Shown here one piece after another: positions 9,287-19,190 of a DNA stretch of 64,000 nucleotides. A program made the translations under genes and the position numbers. The stretch is taken from contig OX337229.1 in assembly GCA_946965045.2 (NCBI GenBank), positions 930,001 through 994,000 of the forward strand, given 5' to 3'. The first letter of the stretch is position 1, and the number at the start of each line of letters is the position of its first letter. The DNA is from Epithemia pelagica. Lineage: Eukaryota > Bacillariophyta > Bacillariophyceae > Surirellales > Surirellaceae. Below the pieces are notes generated by a model that had not been told where the DNA came from, did no database searches, and saw nothing but the letters and a program-made list of their open reading frames with translations.

Positions 9287-10239
9287 CTAGAACAACGACG
9301 ATTCCACAGGGACCATTCGTTGTTCCTCCTGGTCGTCATGTTCTTGGGGAAGAAACAAGAGGAATTTGTCCGTGAGACTGGCACTGCCCAACAAAGGCAC
9401 TCCCACCTGCCACACATGTCTCGGCACGTCCTTGGGTTGCGGAATAGTAGTGGTGGTGGTAGTATCACTACTACTATTACTTCTCCTCGAACTACCAGAA
9501 GAGGAGGGTGCAAGGTGGTGCAGGGATGGCGGCATGATTTTGTTCTTGTTGTCGTAACGTTGCCAATAGGCAGGCAAAATGCGGGCCGTATCCGTGGTTT
9601 GTTGGTGTGGATCCTCCGAACGATGATACATGCGAGAGGCTTATGCATCGGCCGCCAAGGCAAAGCTCCATCCTTGTGGTTGCTGGCGTTGTGGTTGTAG
9701 TACAGCAGAATCGGTGTGGTCGTCCGGATACAAATTGTCCTCCGGTTCGGCCTGGTCGCCCGATTCTTGCGAAAGGGTTTCCGCCTCGGTTTCGTCCTCC
9801 TCTTCCAGAGTGACAACCGAAACCAATGGTTGTTCCTGTTGTTGTTGTTCGTTTTGTAGTGGAACGAGTGGCTCGTCGCTCTGGCTGGTTGGCAAGCAAG
9901 AAGGACTACTACTAACACTCGTTGGCGTTGTTGTTGTTGTGGTCGTCGTCCAGGAGAAGAAGTCTCGACCCGATTTCCATTCCAGTTCGGCATGGACCAA
10001 ATCGTGTCGCAAGTCTTGTTCCACCGAAACCAAGCGTTGCAGTTCCATGGAAATGCCATCTTCATCATCGTCGTCATCCTCCAAAATCCAATGAGGATGG
10101 CTGCTCCATGATGCGGAGGAAAGTTGGAGTTCCATGGCCGCTTCGGCTTGACTCAACACGTCATGAATCGTCGTCGTTACCGAACGACCTTGCGACGGCA
10201 ATCCACAAGAGATTCATCGTCCTCTGGATCGGTCGACAT
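9287..10239 (-). pseudogene. Interrupted gene of unknown function (in-frame TAA, probable frameshift near start)
   Basis: One frame is open from about 10213 down to 9287 except for a single TAA at 9641-9643. The upstream part reads IHDVLSQAEAAMELQLSS and an acidic stretch, then Thr/Ser/Gln-rich linkers. The part after the TAA (ASRMYHRSEDP, then ILPAYWQRYDNK and PRHVWQVGVPLLGSASLTD) reads as protein of the same style. At the 5' end the best start context, ATG at 10239 (MSTDPEDDESLVDCRRK), is in another frame and would need a shift near 10180 to join; otherwise the first in-frame ATG is 10135. The sequence is thus either a decaying gene, a gene with undetected small introns, or a shorter functional protein (9641-10135, 164 aa). 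No domain is recognised. Confidence 0.5.
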
Positions 10240-10938
10240 TATCGTGCATGAGAATCAGAACACCAACAATAAATCTCCTTCTCGTCGTTTTTTCCCAGGT
10301 GGTGGTGGGCATCAACGGACCGAGCTCTTGCTTTTTGGTCTGCCCCTGTATGTGTATGTCGTTTGATGTGTGTCTTGTGGCGATTCGGTGTAGACGACGA
10401 CTGCGCGTTATGGTTGTAGAATTCAAACCAACGCCGCCGCCATCTTGTAGGGACCGCAAAAAGACATCCACATCCGTTGTGTTTTTTGAAAGTGTGGTGG
10501 CAGCTGCCTCTGAGTTAGACATCGACTGCCGCTTCGCGCCTGCCGATATAGATGGCTGGCGTGATATCCTATGTAGACGAATGTCAGATCCAGCTATTTT
10601 GCTATAAGTACTGTACTATTCAACTCATAACACTACAGCATCAGGCCGGCTGGCGGAAAGTGGGAATGATTGCTCCGCAAGATGTTTATGGATATCTTGG
10701 CAGGATTCCCCAAACACACACACATTACACGATGATATCCATGATTGGGCTGTTCTCGTCTTTTCTCAAAATTGGGGAGAATCTTTTGGTGCCCATTCTC
10801 GGTCGCCGTGGACGACGCAAAGAACACAATCTTTGGGAGATCATCCTAACGAGAGAAACAACAGCAGGAGCACACTACGAGAAGCCAAGTTGCAAAAGAA
10901 GGTATAGAGTGGTGGTAGTTTCTTGATTTCCTTGTTCC
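10240..10938. other. Intergenic region, mostly without genes
   Basis: An ATG at 10522 on the minus strand (MSNSEAAATTLSKNTTD) opens ~100 codons in the same frame as the interrupted gene downstream, ending at TGA 10214-10216. It could be an alternative first exon. The remainder (10523-10938) is the upstream region of the channel gene and shows nothing. Confidence 0.4.
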
Positions 10939-13900
10939 ATGGGTGACGTCGAAGTGGCCATGGCCGGAACAACAACAATGATGAACGAACAAACACCCTT
11001 GCTCCCGCAGCCGTCGCATGAGGAGGAGCGTCGTCCGCGTCCCGATGAAGAAACGGACTGGCGGCATGCCTTGTTTGCCTTTTTGGAAGCCAAGACAACA
11101 GCCGGTATCTGGTACGAACGGTTCATGATTGTCCTGATTGTCTTGAACGTGGTGGCCTTTGTCCTGGCCAGTTTGTTTGTGCCCGAATACAACCCGGTCG
11201 AATGGGCGCAACGTCATTCGGGATGGTGCAGTGATACCTGCGATGCTTGGTGGTTTGGCAATTATGCCGACAATCCCTTGCACTTTCTCAATATTGGAGC
11301 CACGTCCATTTTGGAACTGGTCACCATTGTCGTCTTTACGATTGAATACCTGCTGCGATTGGCCTTGGCCGATTTGGAAGATGCCAAGTATGCCGGAGTC
11401 TGGGGTCGCTTGCGGTGGATTCCCACCTTTTTTAGCATGGTCGATTTGGTCAGTACGGTACCCTTTTATATTGATGCCTTTGTGTTGCGGGACAGTGATT
11501 TGGTCGCCACCAGCTTTGTCCGAATGTTTCGATTGTTTCGCATGATGCGGGTTGAAGGACGGTACGATTCCGCCCTGACCCTCTTGGACGATGTTTTTGT
11601 GGCGCAACGAGGTATTTTGGGAACGGCCCTCTTTGTCGGATTCACCACGTGGATGACCGTCTCCTCCCTCTACTATGTCGTGGAACGCAAGAATTTGGAC
11701 ATGATTTATTGTGGGGCGGCACCCGACTATTGTCCCGAAACAGTGGATACCTCACTATGTACCAGTACGTAGCGAGACATATATCATCTCTCGTGTCACT
11801 GCTCGATGTAATCCATGGTTTCTCGTTGATTGATTCTCACTCTTGTGTGTGTCTGTGTATTTTGCGGCATTGGATTTTGGTTGGTTGGTTGATTGTCTTG
11901 TCTTGCATTGATAGTTGACAGTTGGGGTACGTATCGTTGCTCAAGAAACAGTACACGAAGACAAACACTTTTGTGGACATATATATCTGACCCCATCTTT
12001 GTTGTTGTTTGTGGTATAGGTGTTACGAATTGTACCAATGCTGGCTGTCCAGGAACCGAGTACAATCCTCAGCCCTGTTACAATTTGTACAATAGCATTC
12101 CCATGGCCAGTTACTACGCGCTTCTCAATCTCTTTGGCGAATTTCCCTTGATTGATCAACATTCCAGTAGTGGACAATGGGTGGGAACCCTCACGGCCGT
12201 GGTGGCCGTCGCCGTCTTTGCCTTGCCGGCCGGTATTATTGGCAATGGATTGGAAGATGTCATTGCCGCCCGTCGACAAAACCAAGGAGAACAAGACGCC
12301 ATTCGAGAAGTGGGAGCCTTGACGACCAACTATCAAGCGACAGAAACGACGGCACGAGGACGATGGTACAACTTTTTGCATGCCCACGTGTCGGGACAAG
12401 CCAAGGCCTTTGATCGGTTCATCAACATTTTAATTGTCCTCACCACCATCACCTTCATGTTGGATACCTTGACGGATTTGCCGCCTCATATTCATATTGT
12501 CTTGGATGTGTTTGAACTCATTGCCGTGAGTATCTTTACCGTCGAATACATATTCCGTGTCTACGCCGTCAAGGAAGATCCCAAATACAGCCACACGGTC
12601 GGTGGTCGATGGACCTATATGCAAAGCTTTTTGGCCGTCGTGGACTTGCTCTCGGTGGCACCCTATTGGATTGAGGTCCTCGTGACGGGCCGTGTCATTA
12701 CACCCTATTCCGATGCCTCCTCCACCTGGTCCAATGTCGTCAAGGCCCTTCGGTTGCTGCGAATCTTGAGATTTGAAAAATATACGCATGCCTTTACCAG
12801 TTTTGACGATGTCATTGTCCGGTATGCCGATGTTTTGGCCGTGACGGCCTTTTCGGCTGTGTTGGTGTGGGTCTTGTTTGCCGCCATTTTGTACTTGACG
12901 GAACGAAACAATCCCGATCCGGACATGAAGGAGAATTACCGAACCGTTCCTCATAGCATGTGGATCACATTGTTGAACTTGTCGGGCGAATCGCCCTTGG
13001 CACAGTATTCGGCTGTCGGCAAGGTGGTGACGGGATTTTTGGGATTGTTTGCCACGGGTATTTTTGGTATTCCCATTGGGGTCATGGGGTCCGGCTTTGA
13101 AGGTACGTTGGTCTCTTTGGCAATTGACACATGAAAGGGAAAGGTCAATTGCTTGTTCACTCACGGGTTTTGTAATTCGCCCTATCCAACTTTTGTGTAT
13201 GTGTGTGTGCAGAGGTTGTGGAAGAAGAAAATGAGGACAATGAAGAAGAATTGGAAGTCACGTCTCCAGTCAATGACAGAGTCAATCAAACTGGTCAGGA
13301 TCGCACAGGTCAGCCACCCAATAATGCGCCCATTGGTTCGCCGGTGGAACAGTCCTTATTCCAGTTTGTCAATGGCATGGGCTCCAAGGCTGCTCAATAC
13401 TTTGAGTTGTCCATTTATGGTCTCATTTTTGCCACCATTGCGGTGGGTGTCTACCAAACCGTAGAAGGTCACGCCAATGATTTTCATCAAGTGGAATGGT
13501 TTGCCGTGGGAGTCTTTACAGTGGAGTATCTGTTGCGTCTCATTGGAGCGGGGGCGGACCCCATCTTTTCCAATGGAACAAATCCCATTGGCAGTCGTTT
13601 GCGTTTTATCGTGAGCTTTTATTCCATTGTCGATATTCTGGCCATTGTCCCGTTTTACATTGTTTTGGCATTGCCCAATTCGGTTGTGAACGAGTACGAC
13701 GAATACTTGCGCATGATTCGTATTCTGCGGCTCGTCAAATTGGACAAGTACATTCCGAGTCTGACCTTGATTGACGATGTGATTCGTCTCAAGTTTAAAA
13801 CGCTCAAGGTTGCCTTTTATGCCGCCATTTCCCTGTGGGTGCTTTTTGCGGCGGCCATTTTCTTGTGCGAACACTCGGATAGCTCCAACGAGATTGACAA

Positions 13901-15236
13901 TGTACCCGACTATGGTTGTGACACGGACTGCACCATGAAAGACCGATTCCAAAACTTTTTTGATAGTATGGTGTACACTGGAATTCATTTGACAGGAGAC
14001 TATCCAATCATTGAATACAATTGGCCTGCTCGGTTTGTGAACTTCTTTATGGTTATTGCTGCCGTTGGTGTTGTGTCCATTCCCAGCGGTTTGATTGCCG
14101 GAGGTTTTGTACAAATTGTTCAAAGTAAGAACAAGATGCGTCGTCGTCGCGCTGCAGGTGCCGGTGCGGAGCCCGAACGCGATGCTGGATGGCAAGCGGG
14201 AGATGACTGGTACGAAGTACGGTACAGAGCACTGGAAGGAGTGGATCCACCAATGTCCCGGTGGGGCCCAAAGTTTGATGAATGGCAAATGGCGGTGAAT
14301 GAATTGTTGAATGGAAAGCAAACGACACCGAATGGCCCAGTTGAATGGTCTACGTTTGCCTACTCCACCCGCATCTTCATGCTCTGTATTATCATCGCCA
14401 ATGTTGTGGCTGTGCTCTTGGAGAGTGTCCCTAGTATCGACAAGGCTGTTGGGAATGAACGAGGAAACTTCTTTGACGTGTTCGAGGCAGTTTCTGTTTT
14501 CGTCTTTGCGACGGAATACATCCTACGTCTTTTTTGTGCTCCCAAGAACCGTGAGGCACTCTACAGCCCCTTTGTATACGCAACAACCTTCTTTGGTATT
14601 GTTGATCTCCTTTCCACGGCACCTTGGTTCGTGCAACAAGCCCTCATGGCTACGGGAAATCTCTCTCCCGACGATGACATTGCTCGTATCTTTCGAATTT
14701 TCCGTATCTTTCGAATTTTGCAGTTGGAAGATTTTGTCGTGGCGTTCAGCAAGCTCGACAATGTGTTTCGGGCGTCTCAAGATGTCTTGAAAGCAACGGG
14801 ACTTTTGGCCTTGATTATTTGGGTCGGATGCGGTGCACTCTTTTACATCTTTGAAGAGAACAATCCAAACTGGCGCGAATGTGACGCCTCTGTACCCCTT
14901 TATGCCAACAAAAGCGACTCTCTTCTTGGATGCTACGACTTTAGGACAACCGCAGAGTGCAATGAGGTTTATCCAGGCCTCTGTTCTCAAAAAGCGTTTG
15001 TGGATATGCCCAACGCATTGTATTACACGGCTGTTTTTCTGGGTGGCGAATGGGGTGTTGTGGACTTTACCTGGCCAGGCCGTATGGTCTGTTTGTTCCT
15101 TTGCGTTGTTGGAATTGCTCTTTATGCCATTCCGATTGGTACTCTGTTTGACAGTTTCGGGGCTGTCCTTGGTATGGGTGGAGACGACGACGAAGAAGAA
15201 GACGATGGAGGGGATGATGGTGGCGACGTAAAATGA
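10939..15236 (+). CDS. Four-domain voltage-gated cation channel with non-potassium pore filters, three exons
   Basis: Exons are 10939-11764, 12020-13102 and 13213-15236, giving 1310 aa. Joins are in phase (SLCTS-VTNC; GFE-EVVEEE), with donors GTACGT and GTACGT. The N terminus holds a dileucine-type EQTPLLP. Four successive six-helix repeats are visible, each with an Arg/Lys ladder in S4: VRMFRLFRMMR, LRLLRILRFEK, LRMIRILRLVKLDK and IARIFRIFRIFRIL. Each has a pore loop and an S6 rich in Pro/Gly like potassium-channel S6. The filter positions read FGEFP (E316), SGESP (E599), TGDYP (D899) and GGEWG (E1249), where potassium channels have VGYGD. The carboxylate ring E/E/D/E suggests a divalent or non-selective cation pore; this is inference. 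Domain I and IV extracellular loops are Cys-rich. The C-terminal tail is acidic (Asp/Glu/Gly). Likely in plasma or vacuolar membrane. Confidence 0.88.
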
Positions 15237-15841
15237 AAGAGCAGGAGCAGGGGTGACAGCTGAACTGGAAGTATACATTATCATAAAAGATCACAGAAAC
15301 TCGGGGAACATTACTAGATTAACTCTGACGTAAATATAAATGATTCATTCTTCAATGCTCGACCTACCTCGCCGTAGTCACGAATGGAAGCAAGAAATTG
15401 TTGATTTCAGAGTCTTCGAAAGCTTAGAGGGTAGATTGACGTTTGACCTTTAGGTTCATTGCGATGGCGGCACCTAGCCCGACGCCCGACATTTTTTATT
15501 CCCGTCAAAAGTCAAAACGCGATACGCTCTCCCCCATCCAATCCCGCTCGGAACCACGAATGCGCGACCGCCCCATCGACAAAAATCCAACAGCTTCCAC
15601 AACACAACTCAAGAGGACAAGCGCGTGATCTGTGATCATTGTCGATTTCGAAACATCGAGTCGAAGGGACCAAACAGGATTGCTGATCCAATTCCACCAT
15701 TCTGCTTCTCTTTTGAATAGACCAAGAGAAGTTTGGGTGACAGTCGCTTCTCCTGGTGGCGCACGATATCTATTTGAAGACTCCGCCATAGTTCTGCAGC
15801 AAGGAAGGCCGTTGTTGTTTCCCAGCCCTTATTGATCAACC
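15237..15841. other. Intergenic region, no supported gene
   Basis: Short frames exist on both strands (15461-15628 plus, 15505-15789 minus with ATG), but their composition is not protein-like. The 15600-15841 part is probably the promoter/5' UTR of the next gene. Confidence 0.5.
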
Positions 15842-16512
15842 ATGGAAGAACTCGGCACAGCTTCCACGACCCAACAACCCCAGCGGCCATCCACGGCACC
15901 AGGGAATCCCTATCAGCAGGCACCGGGAGCGCTTCCTCCCAATCATATTGTTCATAAATTAAGACGGGTCGTCTACATGATATTGAGCGGATATGCTTTG
16001 CATTATTTCAAATTTTACAAAACACTCCTTGTTTCACCCAGGATTCGACATGAATGGTTCCAAATTGGCTTGGCAACATCTGTCGGTACGTTGTTGGACT
16101 TGTCGTGGCCTGGAGCTGGCTTTGTCGTTTTTGTTTTGGAGATTTTGTCTCACAATTGCTCGCTTGGGTTGGCTCTATGAACGCTCTACATAAAACAGCT
16201 ATTCTAATGGTCAAAGCATACGTCGAAACTTACGAAGGAAAGATTCAAAAGAAAAAAATCAACTACGAAAATTACCCCCAAACTACTCACGGAATCATTG
16301 GATTGATTCTCTTTGCCACCCTTGCCTTCAATATCGCTTTGTGGCCACATTACGGATGGAATTCTCCCATTTTGTTGGGTTTGTGTTTCTTTGGTGTCAT
16401 TCTTCAATTTCTCTTGATTGTTCCGACCTATGTGCAAAACATTGTGGGCATTGCTCTGTTTACGTTTTTCATGCAAGAATATTCGTCGGGTGTGAGTGTG
16501 ATCTACTACTGA
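15842..16512 (+). CDS. Small multi-span membrane protein, unknown, two exons
   Basis: Exons are 15842-16085 and 16199-16512. The 113-bp intron has GTACGT and a TAAAACAG acceptor, and the join reads GLATSV-AILMVKAY. The protein is 185 aa. It has a Pro/Gln-rich cytosolic N terminus of ~35 residues and a conserved-looking RRVVYMILSGYALHYF segment. A basic segment follows (YEGKIQKKKINYENYPQTTH), then two or three hydrophobic helices: GIIGLILFATLAFNIALWP, PILLGLCFFGVILQFLLIVP and NIVGIALFTFFM. No signal peptide is visible. I do not recognise the family; it looks like an endomembrane helical protein. Confidence 0.75.
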
Positions 16513-17408
16513 AAGCAAAGGATGACGGAAGTGTCTGTGTAGTAGAGGTAGATCAGACAAGCCACTCCTATATTGTATTGATGGAGAAAACAGGTCCAGA
16601 TAGGATAAGCATGGAAATGCCTCTGCAACTTCGCCATGGGGTTGTTTACCAAGGTAGTCATGGAATGGCCAAACTACAGAGAGTCGCCCAGAGAATCAGC
16701 TTTTACCTCATGTGAGCCCGCATTGCTTTCCAATATGCGCCATGTGTTACGTTTTCAACGGTGTTTGCAGTTTCAATAGTCATCATCATCACCCATTCAC
16801 AAGTAAATGACCGAGTAGTAAGTTACACAACCCTTATTTGATTTATCAAAGGAGGACTGCAGTACATTCAGATGGAATCCATGCTTGATGGGTCTCTTGA
16901 CTGTAGATGAGCTCCCGGTTGAACAAAGTTACTTCAGATCTTGTTCTGGTGTCGATGATTTCTTCGTTTCAACGTGGGGAGTGGGTGGAGGAAGAGCAAG
17001 CGGCGGCTTGTGTAGGACGCACCGTTGGGAAATATGAAAGACTAAAGTGCTGGAGTAGAGTAAAGAAAAGCACACAACTGCCCGCGGCGTCTGGTGTTGA
17101 AGGCGGTCCTTCAACATATCCAAAAACTGAGAAAGAATCAAGGTCCAACGGCACTCGCGACGTACTCGTAGCGCTAGTAGTTAGTATCGCTTTCTGTTTG
17201 TGATGATGCCGCCTTTGTAATCCTAACTCCAGCTTCCAGCGGGATAGTATTAACCAAGGCGTCTTTGGAACCAAATTCCCCAGCAACAATTAGATCTGAT
17301 GCGACTTTCCGAGACAACAGTCACTTCCAACAGACCTTGCAAAAGTCCACACGATTGGCACTCATATCTGCTCCAGGTCCTGAGGTCTGGTAGCCTCGAA
17401 AAGACACT
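16513..17408. other. Gene-poor stretch
   Basis: About 900 bp without a convincing gene. The open frames at 16907-17203 (plus) and 16969-17289 (minus) overlap each other, lack ATG or known motifs, and look like chance. Part of the minus strand could be decayed 3' sequence of the HNH-like gene next to it. Confidence 0.5.
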
Positions 17409-18662
17409 TCAGAACGTTATTTCGCTCGAAACCGAAAATTCTTCATCTTCCATGGCTGTTCCGATTTGTCGACGTCTAGCGGGGGCGTCTAGCGGCTCAG
17501 CCTCCGCCATCAACTGGAACACATGCAACCTTGTCCAGTTAATCGACGATTTAAAGGCAACGAGAAGGGGGTCAGGGAAAGCAGGTCTAGAACCAGCGGT
17601 AGTCATTTGTGCAAGGTTCACTTTGACAACGAACTTTCCTGCTTCAATCGCGGCCACATTTGGAACAAATACGTGACCATCAGAACCGCCCCCTACAACA
17701 CGCAAGCCAATCAAAGAGTCCTGGTATTCACCCCACAGTTTCTCTCCCTTTTGGCTGGGAGGAGCAGGCTTGTGTTCAAGACAATAAGCAGAAGCCTTGA
17801 CGACGGTGCTTAAAAGAGAAACTGCATCTCGAACGTCGTTTGCTGTTGCACGAAATACCAAACTCCGTTCCGTGGTTGTTAGGCCAATTCTGTGGGCAAT
17901 TTCTTCCGCAGTTGCATTCCGACTCTGATCTGAGCAAATAATGAGAGTTTCATAGGCTGTTCCATCCCAGTCGCGAGCTTGAGTCGGCGAAAGAACTGGA
18001 GCAACAATTACACCTGGCTCGGTATCGAACCATCGGCCTTGGTCCATCAACAAGAGTACATTGAACGGTGATCGATTGATTCCTGTCCACTGCCGTGATG
18101 GCTCTCCTGGGGCACATGAGCCACATGTAGCTTTGATTAGACTTCTTCGCGCTTCGGCAGTGTCACAAGGCATCCCTAACACAGCTGCCACTGCATAAAT
18201 CCAGGTGTCACATTTCCTTGCAACTGCAGTTTTGGGGCAAAGGTGGGCCCTGTCCGCCAACTTTGCAGAATTTGGAAAGGAACAGAGGCGCACAGGTGCC
18301 CAATCTTGATTAGACAGAAGCGACTGAGAATGAGAAGCTGTCGTGTTTTGATCCAATGCTGCACTTCTTGTTCTGTGGTACAGGTCAACCACAAAGTGGT
18401 CGGGCACATCTCGACGTATTCGGCTGGAAAATGCATCCCAGTCTCGAACAATACCAATATAATCACCTTCATCATATGGCTGCCAGGACCCAGAAAGTGC
18501 TTGGTGAATGCTACAGAAGGGAGTGGCAGTAAGATGGCTGATCTGCTCGTCCTTCTCACGCAGCGCAACCAAGTGCTGCTCGTCCTTCTCGCGCAGAGCA
18601 ACCCAGAGCTGCTCGTCGTCCTCAATGCCTAACTCTTGGAGCCGTTTTCGGATTTGATCCAT
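17409..18662 (-). CDS. HNH-endonuclease-like protein with altered active site
   Basis: This is a single exon of 417 aa with ATG at 18662 and stop TAA. The N terminus is a short charged coiled segment with a near-perfect tandem repeat of LVALREKDEQ. Residues ~120-230 resemble the HNH_2 type domain of fungi and stramenopiles: CSFPNSAKLADRAHLCPK, then a helical insert with Cys residues, then SPFNVLLLMDQGRWFDTEPG. The first His (AHL) and the Asn before the leucines are kept. The position normally held by the second His (DxHxxFD) reads DQGRWFD, so catalysis may be lost. After it a predicted all-helical region follows. Such genes are common in accessory parts of diatom genomes. Nuclease activity is therefore doubtful; the fold assignment is moderate. 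Confidence 0.6.
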   Translation of the reverse strand: MDQIRKRLQELGIEDDEQLWVALREKDEQHLVALREKDEQISHLTATPFCSIHQALSGSWQPYDEGDYIGIVRDWDAFSSRIRRDVPDHFVVDLYHRTRSAALDQNTTASHSQSLLSNQDWAPVRLCSFPNSAKLADRAHLCPKTAVARKCDTWIYAVAAVLGMPCDTAEARRSLIKATCGSCAPGEPSRQWTGINRSPFNVLLLMDQGRWFDTEPGVIVAPVLSPTQARDWDGTAYETLIICSDQSRNATAEEIAHRIGLTTTERSLVFRATANDVRDAVSLLSTVVKASAYCLEHKPAPPSQKGEKLWGEYQDSLIGLRVVGGGSDGHVFVPNVAAIEAGKFVVKVNLAQMTTAGSRPAFPDPLLVAFKSSINWTRLHVFQLMAEAEPLDAPARRRQIGTAMEDEEFSVSSEITF

Positions 18663-19190
18663 CGCTTCACAACAGTTTCGTAGAGGTCACCGCATCCCCA
18701 GCCTCACACAATGCGATGTTTACAGATCCGACGATGCAAGCAACACAGAGAAACAGAAGCCCCTTTGACTTTGTTTTTTTTTGTTTACCGTAAAATCACA
18801 TCTATTGCACCATCGTATTCGTACGGTAGGATTCGGCTCTTTATACCCCCAAGCGGAAGGGTAAATCGTTAAATAGAACCGAATAAGGGCGACCCAACTC
18901 ACCCCAACTTGGGGGTACAATTGGCGAGGACTAGTAAACTAAGTAGGAGTATGTGCTAGAGAGGTAGAGGTAACATTCCATATTGTTGTTTGTGTCTCTG
19001 TGGCTTGAATGCTTTCGTTGCATGCTTCCCTAGATAGCGACATAAAGGCCTTGTGAAAAAAGCTATTCGTATAAAGTGTACTACTATTACGGCTGCGTGT
19101 GTTTCATCCTGAGTGTGGCTTATGTATTCTCGTTGGGTGGTCTTTTGCTTGACAAAATAAAACAACACGCGCCAGTGTGGGTTTCTTTCT
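18663..19190. other. Intergenic region with one inverted repeat
   Basis: Upstream flank of the HNH-like gene and downstream flank of the CCR4 gene. It contains a poly-T run (18772-18783) and the inverted repeat listed separately. No gene. Confidence 0.55.
18844..18917. repeat. 10-bp perfect inverted repeat with ~54-bp spacer
   Basis: TACCCCCAAG at 18844-18853 is mirrored by CTTGGGGGTA at 18908-18917. It sits about 180-255 bp upstream of the HNH-like gene start. It could be a regulatory palindrome or the ends of a tiny relic element. Confidence 0.5.

Noticed and set aside
9641..9643. Alternative genetic code (UAR as Gln) suggested by in-frame TAA and TAG
   Set aside because: Many well-supported genes here end at TAA or TAG (QPRT, alpha/beta hydrolase, CDK), so both are normal stops.
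13356..14321. A 321-codon minus-strand frame
   Set aside because: Antisense of channel domain III.
15505..15789. ATG-started 94-codon minus-strand frame next to the small membrane-protein gene
   Set aside because: Would begin 53 bp from the neighbouring start; no domain, no clear protein-like pattern.
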